From positions 1-64,000 of the forward strand of contig NZ_CP022194.1 in assembly GCF_003111685.1 (NCBI RefSeq): a stretch of DNA of 64,000 nt, read 5' to 3'. The position numbers and the translations under genes are program-made. Below, piece after piece: positions 7,433-16,716 of the stretch; position 1 is the first letter of the stretch; every line of letters starts with the position of its first letter. The notes under the pieces were generated by a model that had not been told where the DNA came from, ran no database searches, and saw nothing but the letters and a program-made list of their open reading frames with translations. The DNA comes from Alloyangia pacifica. Its GTDB lineage: Bacteria; Pseudomonadota; Alphaproteobacteria; Rhodobacterales; Rhodobacteraceae.

Positions 7433-8940
7433 AAGCAGAGATGACCATACCCACCGCCACCGAAATCCTGGACCTGCTGACGCAGGCCAGGCCCCGGCCC
7501 ACCTCCGAAGCGCCCCGTGATGCGCGTGGCATCTACGGGCTTTTCGATCATACCGGAACCTTCCGCTACATCGGGTCCACCGCGTCCAGCGCCGAGACCT
7601 TCTACAAGCGCATCCACCAGCGGCATCGCACGGGATCCGAGACGCACAGCCATTACTTCGCCCGGATGTACAACACCGGGCGGATGTGGGTCGATAGGAC
7701 CGATCCCGAAACCGCGATGGAGATGCAGACCGTCCGCCGCCTGCGGCAGGCCTTCATCGCCCGCCATTGCGGCTGCACCTGGGTGGCGCTGCCGGACCAC
7801 GCCGACATTGCCGGGCTGGAGGCGCAGGTCATCTCCATCGCCCCGCCCGAGATGGTGGCCTGGAACCGTCGCGGCATGGCGGTCTACGACGAGCCGGTGG
7901 ACCTGGTCGACGCGCTGATCGCGGAGCTGCGGCTCTCACCCGTCGAGCGCACGGCCCTGACCCGCCAGCATGATCGACTCCTCGATGGTGTCTCGGCCAC
8001 GAAGCCCGCCGTCGGCCGGAGTACCGGCGGTGTGCCTCCCCTGCCCGATGGGCCGTTCCGTTTCTTCGCACTGGACGTAGAGACCGCCAACCACGACCGG
8101 AGCAGCATCTGCCAGGTGGGTGTCGCCTGCGTGCGTCACGACGCTAGCATCGAGACCTGGGTGACGCTGGTCGATCCGCAGACGGATCGCTGGATGTTCA
8201 GCGGGCTGCACGGAATCACCAACGCCATGGTACAGGGCGCGCCTGGCATCGGCGCGGTGATCGACGTCCTTGACGGGATGCTGGAAGGGCGCACCGTCTA
8301 CCAGCACTCGGGGTTCGACCGGAGTGCGATCCGCGCCGCCTGTGCCGCGCGCGACCGTGCGGAGCCTGCGTGGGACTGGCAGGATAGCGTCAGTGTCGCC
8401 CGCCGGGCCTGGCCCGAGCTGCAGGGCAATGGCGGGCACGGCCTCGCCTCGCTCAAAGCGCATCTCGGCCTGCGGTTCGAGCACCACGATGCCGGCGAGG
8501 ATGCCCGCGCGGCGGCAGAGGTCGTGCTGATGGCCGAGCACGGCACGCGGGTCGCGGTGAAGCCCTGGTCCGCGCCGGTCGACGATGACGTGCTGGATGA
8601 TGGCGATACCGGCCCGGTTTCGGTGCCCACCACCACCATCCGGCGCACCGTAGAGCCTGTCGCCACTCCCATCCGAACCCTGCCTACGGTCGACATTCAT
8701 GCCGCCAAGGGGATGATCCGTGTTCCCGTCGCGGCGGACGGCACCGCTTTCGGTCCCGACCTGGCCCGTAACGGGTACTACACCGTGGGGGCGAAGGGGG
8801 CCGAGGAAAAGCATGCCAGCTTCGACGCGGCCCTCGATGCGCTGACCAAGATGGACAAGCCGCGCTGGCGTCGTCCGAACGCCGCAGGCAACTGGGGCAT
8901 CGTTTCCGGTTGCTCCTGGAGGGACATCAGGAAGGGGTAG
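7429..8940 (+). CDS. GIY-YIG nuclease fused to DEDDh 3'-5' exonuclease
   Basis: A 503-residue fusion. The N-terminal GIY-YIG domain shows GIY at 34-36, YIG at 47-49 and a conserved Arg/His patch after it. From about 210 there is a DnaQ-like exonuclease: D216 and E218 (ALDVET), D297 (HSGFDRS) and H353 plus D358 (HHDAGEDA), the DEDDh set. A C-terminal region from about 410 ends in PRWRRPN and GNWGIVSG, which is repeated in the remnant just upstream. It starts at GTG 7429, with ATG 7441 as an alternative. Both nuclease domains look intact. The reverse order (exonuclease then GIY-YIG) is known from UvrC/Cho-like fusions. It probably processes DNA ends or branched DNA. Confidence 0.85.
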   Translation: MKAEMTIPTATEILDLLTQARPRPTSEAPRDARGIYGLFDHTGTFRYIGSTASSAETFYKRIHQRHRTGSETHSHYFARMYNTGRMWVDRTDPETAMEMQTVRRLRQAFIARHCGCTWVALPDHADIAGLEAQVISIAPPEMVAWNRRGMAVYDEPVDLVDALIAELRLSPVERTALTRQHDRLLDGVSATKPAVGRSTGGVPPLPDGPFRFFALDVETANHDRSSICQVGVACVRHDASIETWVTLVDPQTDRWMFSGLHGITNAMVQGAPGIGAVIDVLDGMLEGRTVYQHSGFDRSAIRAACAARDRAEPAWDWQDSVSVARRAWPELQGNGGHGLASLKAHLGLRFEHHDAGEDARAAAEVVLMAEHGTRVAVKPWSAPVDDDVLDDGDTGPVSVPTTTIRRTVEPVATPIRTLPTVDIHAAKGMIRVPVAADGTAFGPDLARNGYYTVGAKGAEEKHASFDAALDALTKMDKPRWRRPNAAGNWGIVSGCSWRDIRKG

Positions 8941-9004
8941 ATCTCGCCTTCGCTATCAGGGGCCTGACCTTTGCCGGAGAAAAATCTCATCTCGTGCCCA
9001 GTCG

Positions 9005-9069
9005 CTTAACACTTTTCCCTTTGGTCAGTCGTGAGCGTCCGGGCACCAGTATTGGCAATAGTGTTCACT
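9005..9069 (+). repeat. attC-like repeat, copy B
   Basis: A 65-bp site. Its first 55 bp match copy A (44/55), and it ends in AATAGTGTTCACT, identical to the right arm of the palindrome at 3614-3642. The two ends pair imperfectly (AACACTTTTCCC against AACACTATTGCC read from the other strand), as in integron attC sites. It begins 64 bases after the stop of the GIY-YIG/exonuclease gene. Confidence 0.6.
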
Positions 9070-9155
9070 TGGTGCGGAACTCGAGGACGACGCACATGCT
9101 GACGTAAGACTAGGCAACGGCTGTCGCCAATCCATGGCGGTGCCTTGCAGATGCC

Positions 9156-9866
9156 TCAGTAAGTGGCCCGCCCCCCCGAGAGGTCGAAGCACGCCCCGGT
9201 TGAGAAGGAACACTCTTCCGACGACAACCACGCGATCATCGAGGCCACTTCTTCGGGCCTGCCCAACCGGTCCAGAGGGATCTTCGCGATCATGGCCTTC
9301 CGGATTTCCGGTGCCATCTGCTTGATCAGGTCCGTCTCAATGATCGCGGGCGCGACTGAATTGACGCGGATATCGGTATCGGTCAGCTCCTTCGCCAAGG
9401 CCTTCGTCAAGGCGATGACTCCGCCCTTGGCGGCCGAATAGGCGACCATAGCTGGGTTGCCCTCTTTCCCGGCGACCGACGCCAGGTTCACGATCCGACC
9501 GTAGTTTCGGGCCCGCATCGACGGAACGACCGCCCGGCAGCACAGAAAGGTGCCGGTCAGGTTGATGTCGAGTGTGCGGCGCCATTCCCTGAGCGAGTAA
9601 TCCTCGATTGGTAATGTATGACCGGTGATGCCGGCCGCGTTGACAAGAATGTCGATGCGCCTGAAACGGGACAGCGTCGCCTGAAGGGCCTTATCCACTG
9701 AGGTCTCGTCGGTGCAGTCGATCTGCGCATCTGCCGCCTTGTCGATGTCCCAAGACAGGGCCGTCGCCCCCGAGGCCTGAAAGCGCGCCCGTACGGCCGC
9801 CCCTATGCCACCGCAGCCGCCAGTGATCACGGCGACCCGATCCTGCAGGTCTATGGCGTTCATCAT
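9156..9866 (-). CDS. Short-chain dehydrogenase/reductase
   Basis: This 236-residue classical SDR is an NAD(P)-dependent alcohol/ketone oxidoreductase of the cytoplasm. It shows TGGCGGIG (cofactor loop), NAAG, Ser in LASVAG and the YSAAK catalytic pair. The start at 9866 (or the adjacent ATG 9863) has AAGGAGG. It is the last gene of a nine-gene minus-strand operon beginning with the TRAP binding protein at 16716. It probably oxidises an intermediate of the imported substrate; exact specificity cannot be read. Confidence 0.85.
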   Translation of the reverse strand: MMNAIDLQDRVAVITGGCGGIGAAVRARFQASGATALSWDIDKAADAQIDCTDETSVDKALQATLSRFRRIDILVNAAGITGHTLPIEDYSLREWRRTLDINLTGTFLCCRAVVPSMRARNYGRIVNLASVAGKEGNPAMVAYSAAKGGVIALTKALAKELTDTDIRVNSVAPAIIETDLIKQMAPEIRKAMIAKIPLDRLGRPEEVASMIAWLSSEECSFSTGACFDLSGGRATY

Positions 9867-9906
9867 GCTGCCTCCTTGGATTGACCCTGCCGGTTGGCTG
9901 GGCCGG

Positions 9907-10710
9907 TCAGCTGGAAAGGATACCCGTTTCGACACCGACGCGGCGATAAGCCGCTCCGGCCGTAAAACCGCCGTCGATCACGAAATCCTCGCCCGTGACA
10001 AAACGCGAGGCGTCCGACGTAAGGTAGAGGACGAGCTTGGCCACCTCCTCAATCTCGCCGGGACGTCCCGCGGGTGTCATACCGACCATTGGTCCGAGGT
10101 GTGGCGACGTCCGGTTCAGGTCGGTGACGATCAGTCCAGGGCAGACCGCGTTCACCCGGATGCCCACCCCGGCGAACTCCATCGCAGCCGACTTCGTCAA
10201 TCCGCGCAAGCCCCACTTGCTTGCAGTGTAGGCCGGATCGGAATGGCCGGAAAAAGCAGAGTTCGACGAGATATTGATTATGCTGCCGCCATGGCCGGAC
10301 TGCATCAGGGGCGCCATTGCGCGGACACCTAGGAAGGCCCCGGTCAGGTTGATATCCAGCAGGCGGCGCCAAGCGTCGGGTTCCGTGTCGGCGATCAGGG
10401 TGCGGTTGATGATGCCGGCATTGTTGACCAGGATATCCGCCCGCCCCGTCCAGTCGTGCAGCGCCGCTGCCGCCGCCGCCCAACCGGCGGAATCGGTCAC
10501 GTCGAGCTTGTGAAAGCGCGCGTTCGACCCGATGTCGTTGACAAGGGCGTGGCCCTCATCCTCCAGCACGTCGCAGATCAGGACTCGGGCACCGCATTCC
10601 GCCAGCAGCCGCACCTCGGCGGCGCCCTGTCCCCGCGCCCCGCCGGTCACGATCGCGGCGCGCCCCGACAGGTCGGTCATCTCGCGCCGCCAGTCAGCCG
10701 GCCCGCTCAT
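9907..10710 (-). CDS. Short-chain dehydrogenase/reductase
   Basis: This classical SDR has TGGARGQG, NNAG, Ser in SSNSAF and YTASK. The ATG at 10710 overlaps the stop of the upstream hydrolase gene by four bases (ATGA), giving 267 residues. The ATG at 10680 begins directly before the Rossmann fold and gives 257. Proteins of this type beside a fumarylacetoacetate-hydrolase homologue and a TRAP transporter include 2-keto-3-deoxy-L-fuconate dehydrogenases of oxidative deoxysugar pathways. That assignment is inference from context. Confidence 0.8.
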   Translation of the reverse strand: MSGPADWRREMTDLSGRAAIVTGGARGQGAAEVRLLAECGARVLICDVLEDEGHALVNDIGSNARFHKLDVTDSAGWAAAAAALHDWTGRADILVNNAGIINRTLIADTEPDAWRRLLDINLTGAFLGVRAMAPLMQSGHGGSIINISSNSAFSGHSDPAYTASKWGLRGLTKSAAMEFAGVGIRVNAVCPGLIVTDLNRTSPHLGPMVGMTPAGRPGEIEEVAKLVLYLTSDASRFVTGEDFVIDGGFTAGAAYRRVGVETGILSS

Positions 10711-11549
10711 GCCTGAACCATCAGCTGGCGCTGCGTGCCTAAACCCTCGATGCCCAGAGTCACAACCTGCCCGGCCCGGAGGTAGACCGGCGGCTTCATC
10801 CCCAGCCCCACGCCAGGAGGGGTGCCCGTGGAAATGATGTCGCCGGGCATCAGCGTCATGAACTGCGACAGGTAGCTGACAAGCGTCGCCACGCCGAAGA
10901 TCATCGTCTTCGTGTTGCCGGTCTGGCGGCGCACGCCGTCGACCTCGAGCCACATCTCGAGCGACTGGACATCCTCGATTTCGTCCTTGGTCACCAGCCA
11001 CGGACCGATCGGGCCGAAGGTGTCGTGACTTTTGCCCTTGGTCCACTGCCCGCCGCGCTCCGACTGGAAGGCGCGTTCTGACAGGTCGTTGATGACGCAA
11101 TAGCCCGCGACATGATCCATGGCCTCGGCCTCGGAGACGTACTTGGCGCGGCTGCCGATGATGACACCCATCTCCACCTCCCAGTCCGTCTTTTCGGATC
11201 CGCGGGGGATCTCGATGTCGTCGTCGGGCCCGCAGATGGCCGAAACGGCCTTGGCGAAGATCACGGGTTCTTCGGGCGGCTCCTTGCCCGTCTCGCGCGC
11301 GTGGTCCGCGAAGTTCAGGCCGATGCAGATGAACTTGCCCGAGCCGCTGACGCAGGGACCGATCCGCTGCCCTCCTGCAATCTCCGGCAGCTGGGCCGGG
11401 TTGATCGCCGCCAGTCTGGCCAAGCCGTCCGAACCAAGCACGTCACCCGAGATATCTGCCACGTGACCCGACAGATCGCGGATGACGCCATTGGCGTCCA
11501 AAAGGGCGGGCCGCTCCTGTCCGGGGCGTCCGATGCGCATGAGTTTCAT
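10707..11549 (-). CDS. Fumarylacetoacetate hydrolase family protein
   Basis: This 280-residue protein has the FAH-type C-terminal fold: ICIGLNFADHA, the acidic metal-binding series (DWEVEMGVIIG), INDLSERAFQ, and STGTPPGVG near the end. The family cleaves C-C bonds in diketo acids or hydrates keto acids, using a divalent metal. The sequence pattern and the neighbouring SDRs fit 2,4-diketo-3-deoxy-L-fuconate hydrolase-like enzymes, but related hydratases and decarboxylases look alike. The start at 11549 follows AGGAGAGG. It overlaps the next gene by four bases. Confidence 0.8.
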   Translation of the reverse strand: MKLMRIGRPGQERPALLDANGVIRDLSGHVADISGDVLGSDGLARLAAINPAQLPEIAGGQRIGPCVSGSGKFICIGLNFADHARETGKEPPEEPVIFAKAVSAICGPDDDIEIPRGSEKTDWEVEMGVIIGSRAKYVSEAEAMDHVAGYCVINDLSERAFQSERGGQWTKGKSHDTFGPIGPWLVTKDEIEDVQSLEMWLEVDGVRRQTGNTKTMIFGVATLVSYLSQFMTLMPGDIISTGTPPGVGLGMKPPVYLRAGQVVTLGIEGLGTQRQLMVQA

Positions 11550-11688
11550 TTGTCATCCTCTCCTGTGTGAAAATCCGCCGCCTAGGCGGCAATGATGTGG
11601 TACCGGCGCTTGATGCCACCGGTGATGGAAGGCTGCGCCCAACGCCAGACGTCGGCGTGCAGCGGTCAGGTTGCGGGTCCGTTGGCTG

Positions 11689-12525
11689 TCAGCCGGAATA
11701 GACCGGCGATCTCCGGGGCTTGGCCGCAGCTCCGGCGGAAATCGCGTTGAAGCGATTTGCCCGTGCGATCCCCCGCTGAATTTCACGCGACAGTTCGCGG
11801 ATTTCTTCGCTCAGCTTTTCGGGATCGGAGGCCTCGAAATGCGCGATCTGAAGCACGAAGACCACGCTGCCGAGCACCTCGTTCTGAAGGTCGAACACGG
11901 GGGCCGCGACGCCGACGAGATTGTCGAAGACTTCGCCACGCGTGATCATCGCCTCGGCCGCGCGGATGGCCGCCATCGCGTCGAGGAAGTCGGCAAGCGT
12001 GTCGCCCAACCCGGCCTCGCGCAGGGAAGCTTCGTTGTGGGTCCAGATCGACCGCAGACGCGCTTGGGAGTGGTTCGCCAGAATGACTTTTGCCATGGCC
12101 CCCCGGAACAGCGGCATCGAGCGGCCCGGCCTGTAGATGTCGGGGATGCTGCGGTCGGCCCAGGCGAAATCGGTGCAGAGCACCTTGTCGCCGTAGTAGC
12201 TGCACACCATGATGTTCAACCCGGTCGTGTGGGCGTAATGGCGAATAAGGTGATGGGACGCGCGGTGCAGCGGATCGTTCTGGCGCCGCAGCATCTCGAG
12301 CTCGATGACACGGGACCCCAGCACATAGGTGCCGCCGCTCGCCGGGGAACACAGACCTGACCGGGTCAGCGCCTGAAGGTAGCGGTAGGCGCTAGGGCGC
12401 GACGATCCGGACAGTTCCGCCGCCCTGTCGACGTCGATGACCACGTGCTGTTCGTCGAAGCCGTCGAGGATGGCGAGCATCTTGTCCAAGCTGTTGGATT
12501 TCACCCCGGGCGTGTCAGGTTCCAT
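11689..12525 (-). CDS. IclR-family transcriptional regulator
   Basis: This 278-residue regulator has an N-terminal winged helix (residues 10-70; LDKMLAILDGF and SRPSAYRYLQAL are typical of IclR) and a C-terminal effector-binding GAF-like domain (DPLHRASHHLIRHYAHTTG onward). It starts at 12525 with GGAAAG upstream, 8 bases after the dctM stop, so it is made from the operon it probably controls. Likely operators are the paired TATCA(N3)TGCGAT elements upstream of the TRAP binding-protein gene. Confidence 0.85.
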   Translation of the reverse strand: MEPDTPGVKSNSLDKMLAILDGFDEQHVVIDVDRAAELSGSSRPSAYRYLQALTRSGLCSPASGGTYVLGSRVIELEMLRRQNDPLHRASHHLIRHYAHTTGLNIMVCSYYGDKVLCTDFAWADRSIPDIYRPGRSMPLFRGAMAKVILANHSQARLRSIWTHNEASLREAGLGDTLADFLDAMAAIRAAEAMITRGEVFDNLVGVAAPVFDLQNEVLGSVVFVLQIAHFEASDPEKLSEEIRELSREIQRGIARANRFNAISAGAAAKPRRSPVYSG

Positions 12526-12533
12526 AGGCTTTC

Positions 12534-13817
12534 CTATTGTCCGCTGATGAACTGGGCGGGGCCAGTCACGATTGATGGGAAGACGATCAAGAGTCCCAGA
12601 ACGATGAACTGTGCCGCAATGAAGGGGAATACCCCCGTGATGACCCGCGAGAGCGGAACCCGCGAGACGCCGGCCACCACGTTCAGCACCGTTCCCACCG
12701 GCGGGGTCAGCAGACTGACGGCCGTTGCCATCATGAACACAACACAGAAGTAGACTGGATCGATCCCGGCCGCCTTGGCCGTTGGCAGCAGCACGGGAAC
12801 CATGATGAGGATGATCGGGACCATGTCCATGGCGCATCCGACGATCAGCACCAGAACGACGACGGCAAGCATCAGCAGGCGGGGGTCATGGGCAAAGGGC
12901 TCGACGATCGATCCGATCTGATCCGTCAGGCCCGCAACGGTCACCATCCAGCTCGACACCATGGCCGCCGCCACAAGGAACATGACCATGGCGGTGGTCT
13001 TGGCGGCGCCGAGGAAGACCGCGAAGAGATCCGCGACCTTCAGTTCCCGGTAGATCACAATCGCGACGAACAGGGCATATACGGCCGCGATGACCCCGGC
13101 TTCGGTTGGCGTGAAGACCCCTAGGCGCAGCCCGAAGAGAATGATGAAGGGCAGCAGCAGCGCCCAGATTCCGTCGCGCGCCTCTCTTCCGACCTTCCCC
13201 CAGCTCTGGCGGGGCAGCGGTTCCACGGGATCGCGCCGGGCGACGAGGTACCACGTGACGGCCAGCACTAGGCACATCAGCAGCCCGGGGAAGATCCCTG
13301 CGATGAAGAGCTTGGTGATTGAGACGTTGCCGATGACGCCCAGAAGGATGAAGCCGATGGACGGCGGGATGATCAGCGCCGAGATGCCCGCCGAGGCGAT
13401 CAGACCGGCCGAGCGTCCTGGCGCATGTCCGGCCTTGATCATCATCGGTACGAGGATAGTCGACAGCGCGGCCGCATCGGCTGCGGCAGATCCCGAGAGG
13501 CTGGCCAGGATGGCCGCCGCAAGGATGGCCACGAACCCCAGCCCGCCACGCACATGGCCGACCATCGCCACCGACAGGTTGACGATGCGGCGCGACAGGC
13601 CGCCCGCGTTCATCACCTCTCCGGCGAGCATGAAGAACGGAATGGCCATCAGTGGGAAACTGTCGGCGCCGTTCAGCAGGTTCTGCGCCACGATTTGCGC
13701 ATCGAAGAAATCCAGATGCCACATCAGACCGATGCCGCTCATAATAAGGGCGTATCCAATCGGCATGCCGATGATCATGCTGCCCAGCAGGCAGCCAAGG
13801 AAAATTGCGAGTGTCAT
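12534..13817 (-). CDS. dctM: TRAP transporter large permease (DctM type)
   Basis: This 427-residue integral membrane protein is very hydrophobic with about twelve segments. It has DctM signatures such as GMPIGYALIMSG near the start, PLMAIPFFMLAGEVM and LLTPPVGTVLNVV near the end. It forms the ion-coupled channel of a tripartite ATP-independent transporter with the DctQ protein and the periplasmic DctP protein encoded in the same operon. One base separates it from dctQ. Confidence 0.92.
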   Translation of the reverse strand: MTLAIFLGCLLGSMIIGMPIGYALIMSGIGLMWHLDFFDAQIVAQNLLNGADSFPLMAIPFFMLAGEVMNAGGLSRRIVNLSVAMVGHVRGGLGFVAILAAAILASLSGSAAADAAALSTILVPMMIKAGHAPGRSAGLIASAGISALIIPPSIGFILLGVIGNVSITKLFIAGIFPGLLMCLVLAVTWYLVARRDPVEPLPRQSWGKVGREARDGIWALLLPFIILFGLRLGVFTPTEAGVIAAVYALFVAIVIYRELKVADLFAVFLGAAKTTAMVMFLVAAAMVSSWMVTVAGLTDQIGSIVEPFAHDPRLLMLAVVVLVLIVGCAMDMVPIILIMVPVLLPTAKAAGIDPVYFCVVFMMATAVSLLTPPVGTVLNVVAGVSRVPLSRVITGVFPFIAAQFIVLGLLIVFPSIVTGPAQFISGQ

Positions 13818-13818
13818 G

Positions 13819-14343
13819 TCATTTCACCCCAGCTTGGCGCAGCGCCGCGGTTTCTTCATCCTGAAGCTCGATCCGGTCGATCTTGCCCGTGACGACGAGC
13901 CAGAGCCGCCAGAGCAGGATAACGGCGGTGGACAGACCGAAGATCACCCCGACACCGAAGAACATCGACAACGGCAGACCCGTCGCAGGCGCATAGGTCC
14001 GCGTATTGACGGCGACCTGTGCCCAGCTGCCCAGGATGATGAGCCAGGTGGCAAAGAGCATCAGAACATGCGCCACCGCGAGAAGCAGCCGGCGCAGTGG
14101 GCGCGGCAGATTGTTCAGGATGAAGTCGAGGCCTAGGTGCCCGTTCTCGTGCAGGACCACGATGCTTCCGATGAAGACCATCCAGACGAAGAGCCAGCGC
14201 GAGAATTCCTCTGACTCGGTCAGGCCGGAGTTGAAGGCATAGCGCAGGACCACGTTGCCGAAGACGAGAACGACCATGCCGAACAGGCAGAGGACGATGA
14301 ACCATTTCAGGATCAGAAGGTATATTTGGAAGAAGCGGTTCAT
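13819..14343 (-). CDS. dctQ: TRAP transporter small permease (DctQ type)
   Basis: This 174-residue protein has four hydrophobic segments and the DctQ pattern (FGNVVLRYAFNSG, then EEFSRWLFVWMVFIGS and ENGHLGLDF). It is the small membrane subunit that pairs with DctM. GAGGTGACCG precedes its ATG. Confidence 0.92.
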   Translation of the reverse strand: MNRFFQIYLLILKWFIVLCLFGMVVLVFGNVVLRYAFNSGLTESEEFSRWLFVWMVFIGSIVVLHENGHLGLDFILNNLPRPLRRLLLAVAHVLMLFATWLIILGSWAQVAVNTRTYAPATGLPLSMFFGVGVIFGLSTAVILLWRLWLVVTGKIDRIELQDEETAALRQAGVK

Positions 14344-14375
14344 CGGTCACCTCGGCTTGGTGGTGCGTCAGGGGA

Positions 14376-14804
14376 TCATTCGGGGCGACGGTAGTCGGCC
14401 AGCGTCTCGTCGGGAACATCGGGCAGGTTCACAACGATATTGTCGGGCGTGCGGCATGTCAGCCAGGTCAGCCCCTCGGTTGTCGACATGTTCGCTTCGA
14501 CATGCGGCATGTGCGGCGGGACGAAGACAAAATCTCCGGCCGTCATGTCGACGAATTCCTTGTAGTCCTCGCCGAAGTAGATCCGGCCGTGGCCCCTCAG
14601 GACATATCCGCCGGTCTCGGCCTCGCCATGGTGGTGCGGCGGGGACCGGAAGCCCGGCTCGTTGGTGACCTGACCGAACCACAGTTTCGTGGCGGGCGTA
14701 TGCTGCGGGCTGACGCCCGACCGGCGGACACAATCGCCGGACTGGCCCGTGTTGTCATCCAGCGCGGCTGCCCGTGTAACGACGGGAACGACTTGCAGTG
14801 TCAT
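14376..14804 (-). CDS. Cupin-domain protein
   Basis: This 142-residue single-cupin protein has metal-ligand motif 1 as PPHHHGEAETGGYVLRG and motif 2 as GDFVFVPPHMPHVEAN. Such small cupins act as isomerases, epimerases or dioxygenases, or bind sugars. Here it sits between TRAP subunit and dehydrogenase genes, so a role in converting the imported compound is likely. Its ATG has AGAGG upstream. Confidence 0.85.
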   Translation of the reverse strand: MTLQVVPVVTRAAALDDNTGQSGDCVRRSGVSPQHTPATKLWFGQVTNEPGFRSPPHHHGEAETGGYVLRGHGRIYFGEDYKEFVDMTAGDFVFVPPHMPHVEANMSTTEGLTWLTCRTPDNIVVNLPDVPDETLADYRRPE

Positions 14805-14861
14805 GAGAACCTCTTCGGAGTTGCTGGTTTGGGAAGGTCGTGCGGCACCTGCGCGGTGCCA

Positions 14862-15605
14862 TCAGTTCATGTGCATGCCGCCATTCACGTCGATGCAGGA
14901 ACCGGTGATGTAGGACGACAGCCCGGACGCGAGGAACAGCGCGCTGTTCGCAACGTCGTCCGTTTCTCCGAACCGCCCCAGAAGGATCTGCGGCATGACC
15001 TTGGCGGTCAGTTCGTCGTCGTAGAAGTCGCGGGTCATCGAGGACATGATGACGCCGGGATTGATCGCGTTCACCCGGATGCCCTGGGGTGACACGTCCC
15101 GCGCCATCGCCCTGATCAGCCCCAGAACGCCGGCTTTCGAGGCGGCGTAGTGCGGCCCGCCCATCAGGCCGCCCCCCCGTTGTGCCGAGATCGACGCGAT
15201 GCAGATGATCGAGGCGCCGGATGTCATCAGGCCAAGGGCGGTCTGGCACATCAGGAGTGTGCCGCGAAGGTTGACGTTCATCACGGCGTCGTAATCCGCA
15301 GAGGTGATGTCGCGGGTGCGACGTGATTGCGTGATGCCCGCCGAATTTACGAGAATATCGAGGCCGCCGAACCGGTCATGGGCCAGCGCCCCGAGCGCGG
15401 CGCAGTCGTCCTCGCTGGTGACGTCACAGGGCTTTGCGATGGCTGAGGCGCCGAGGCTTTCCGCCGCGCCGCTCAGTCGATTGTGGTCGCGGTCGGCGAG
15501 TATCACCTGCGCCCCTTCCGAAACCAGCTTGCGTGCGACCGCAAACCCGATGCCGTCGGGATTGCCCGCTCCGGTGACGATGGCGGTACGTCCTTGCAAT
15601 AGCAC
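14862..15605 (-). CDS. Short-chain dehydrogenase/reductase
   Basis: This 247-residue classical SDR starts at GTG 15605, with an AGGAGAGG box upstream. It shows TGAGNPDGIG (cofactor loop), NSAG, Ser in ASISAQ and YAASK. It is the first of three SDR genes in the operon, directly after the binding-protein gene, and so may catalyse the first oxidation of the imported sugar or hydroxy acid. Confidence 0.85.
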   Translation of the reverse strand: MLLQGRTAIVTGAGNPDGIGFAVARKLVSEGAQVILADRDHNRLSGAAESLGASAIAKPCDVTSEDDCAALGALAHDRFGGLDILVNSAGITQSRRTRDITSADYDAVMNVNLRGTLLMCQTALGLMTSGASIICIASISAQRGGGLMGGPHYAASKAGVLGLIRAMARDVSPQGIRVNAINPGVIMSSMTRDFYDDELTAKVMPQILLGRFGETDDVANSALFLASGLSSYITGSCIDVNGGMHMN

Positions 15606-15720
15606 CTAGCCTCTCCTTTCGTTTGTGAAGGGCGCGGAAGACGCCAAGCGCATGGTGCCACCGCGCGGGCGCCCGACTGGACGGCTGCGCGATGGTGCCG
15701 GATCTTGGCGATTGCTCCGA

Positions 15721-16716
15721 TTACTCGGCCTTGGCAGCCTCGGTTTCGACGTTGAAGGCTTCGACCAGAGCGGGATCGAGCTTGCCGGTCACTGTGCCGA
15801 CCACGCCGGACACCGCATCATGGAATTCCCCGAGGGTGTCCGCCGAGATCTCGTTGACTTCCATGCCCTGCTCCTGAAGGAACTCCAGGGTGCCCTGCTC
15901 ACCGTCGACAATGATCTGCCGGTTGAAGTCGGATGCCTCGGTGCAGGCCTCCTGCACGGACGCTTTCTGCGCGTCGTCGAGCTTGTCCCAAAACTTCGTC
16001 GACACGTAGACGACCGACAGGGTCGTGAAGTGTTTCGTCTGCGTCAGGTAATCCTGCACCTCGTAGAACGAGGCCGCCCGGGTCACGTCGTCGGCGATCT
16101 CGTTGCCGTCGATAGCGCCGGTTTCAAGCGCGGTGAAGGTTTCGGGGAAGGGCAGCGGCGTCGGGTTGATGCCCATGGCCTTGAGCGAGTCGATGTAGAC
16201 CGCGTTCTGGATCGTGCGAATGCGCAGGCCCGATGCGTCGGCTAGCTTTTCGACGGGACGCTTGTTGTTGGTCAGGTTGCGGAAGCCGTAGTCCCAGAAG
16301 CACAGGCCGGTGATGCCATTGGGCTCAAGCTTGGCTAGAATCTCCTTGGACACGTCCGATCGGGTGACCTTGTCCATCTGCGCGTAGCTTTCGAACATGA
16401 ACGGCAGGTTGAACATGTCGAACTCGGGAACCATCGCCGCCAGGCCAGCCGTGGTGGTCACCGCGGCCTCGACGATCCCCCCCTGCGCCGACGAAATCGA
16501 CTGGATCTCGTTGCCGAGCTGCGCCTGTGCAAAAGGCCGCACGGTGACGGTGCCGTCGGTTTTTTCATCCACTAGCTCGGCAAAGCGGTTCACCGTCTGG
16601 CCCATCGTGCTCTCTTCGGCGACGGGGTAGCTGAACTTCATCGTCTCAGCTGCGGTTGCGCCAACACCGGTGGCCGCAAGAAAGGATGCCGCTGCGGCGA
16701 CCTTGAAAACTGTCAT
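15721..16716 (-). CDS. dctP: TRAP transporter periplasmic solute-binding protein (DctP type)
   Basis: This 331-residue protein starts at ATG 16716 (GGAGG six bases upstream; an in-frame ATG five codons earlier would remove the ribosome site). A signal peptide ends in GATAAE. The mature part has the DctP pattern, including AQLGNEIQSISSAQGG and the conserved Arg region GLRIRTIQNAVY that binds the substrate carboxylate. It is the first gene of the operon, as is usual for the most highly expressed TRAP component. Confidence 0.92.
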   Translation of the reverse strand: MTVFKVAAAASFLAATGVGATAAETMKFSYPVAEESTMGQTVNRFAELVDEKTDGTVTVRPFAQAQLGNEIQSISSAQGGIVEAAVTTTAGLAAMVPEFDMFNLPFMFESYAQMDKVTRSDVSKEILAKLEPNGITGLCFWDYGFRNLTNNKRPVEKLADASGLRIRTIQNAVYIDSLKAMGINPTPLPFPETFTALETGAIDGNEIADDVTRAASFYEVQDYLTQTKHFTTLSVVYVSTKFWDKLDDAQKASVQEACTEASDFNRQIIVDGEQGTLEFLQEQGMEVNEISADTLGEFHDAVSGVVGTVTGKLDPALVEAFNVETEAAKAE

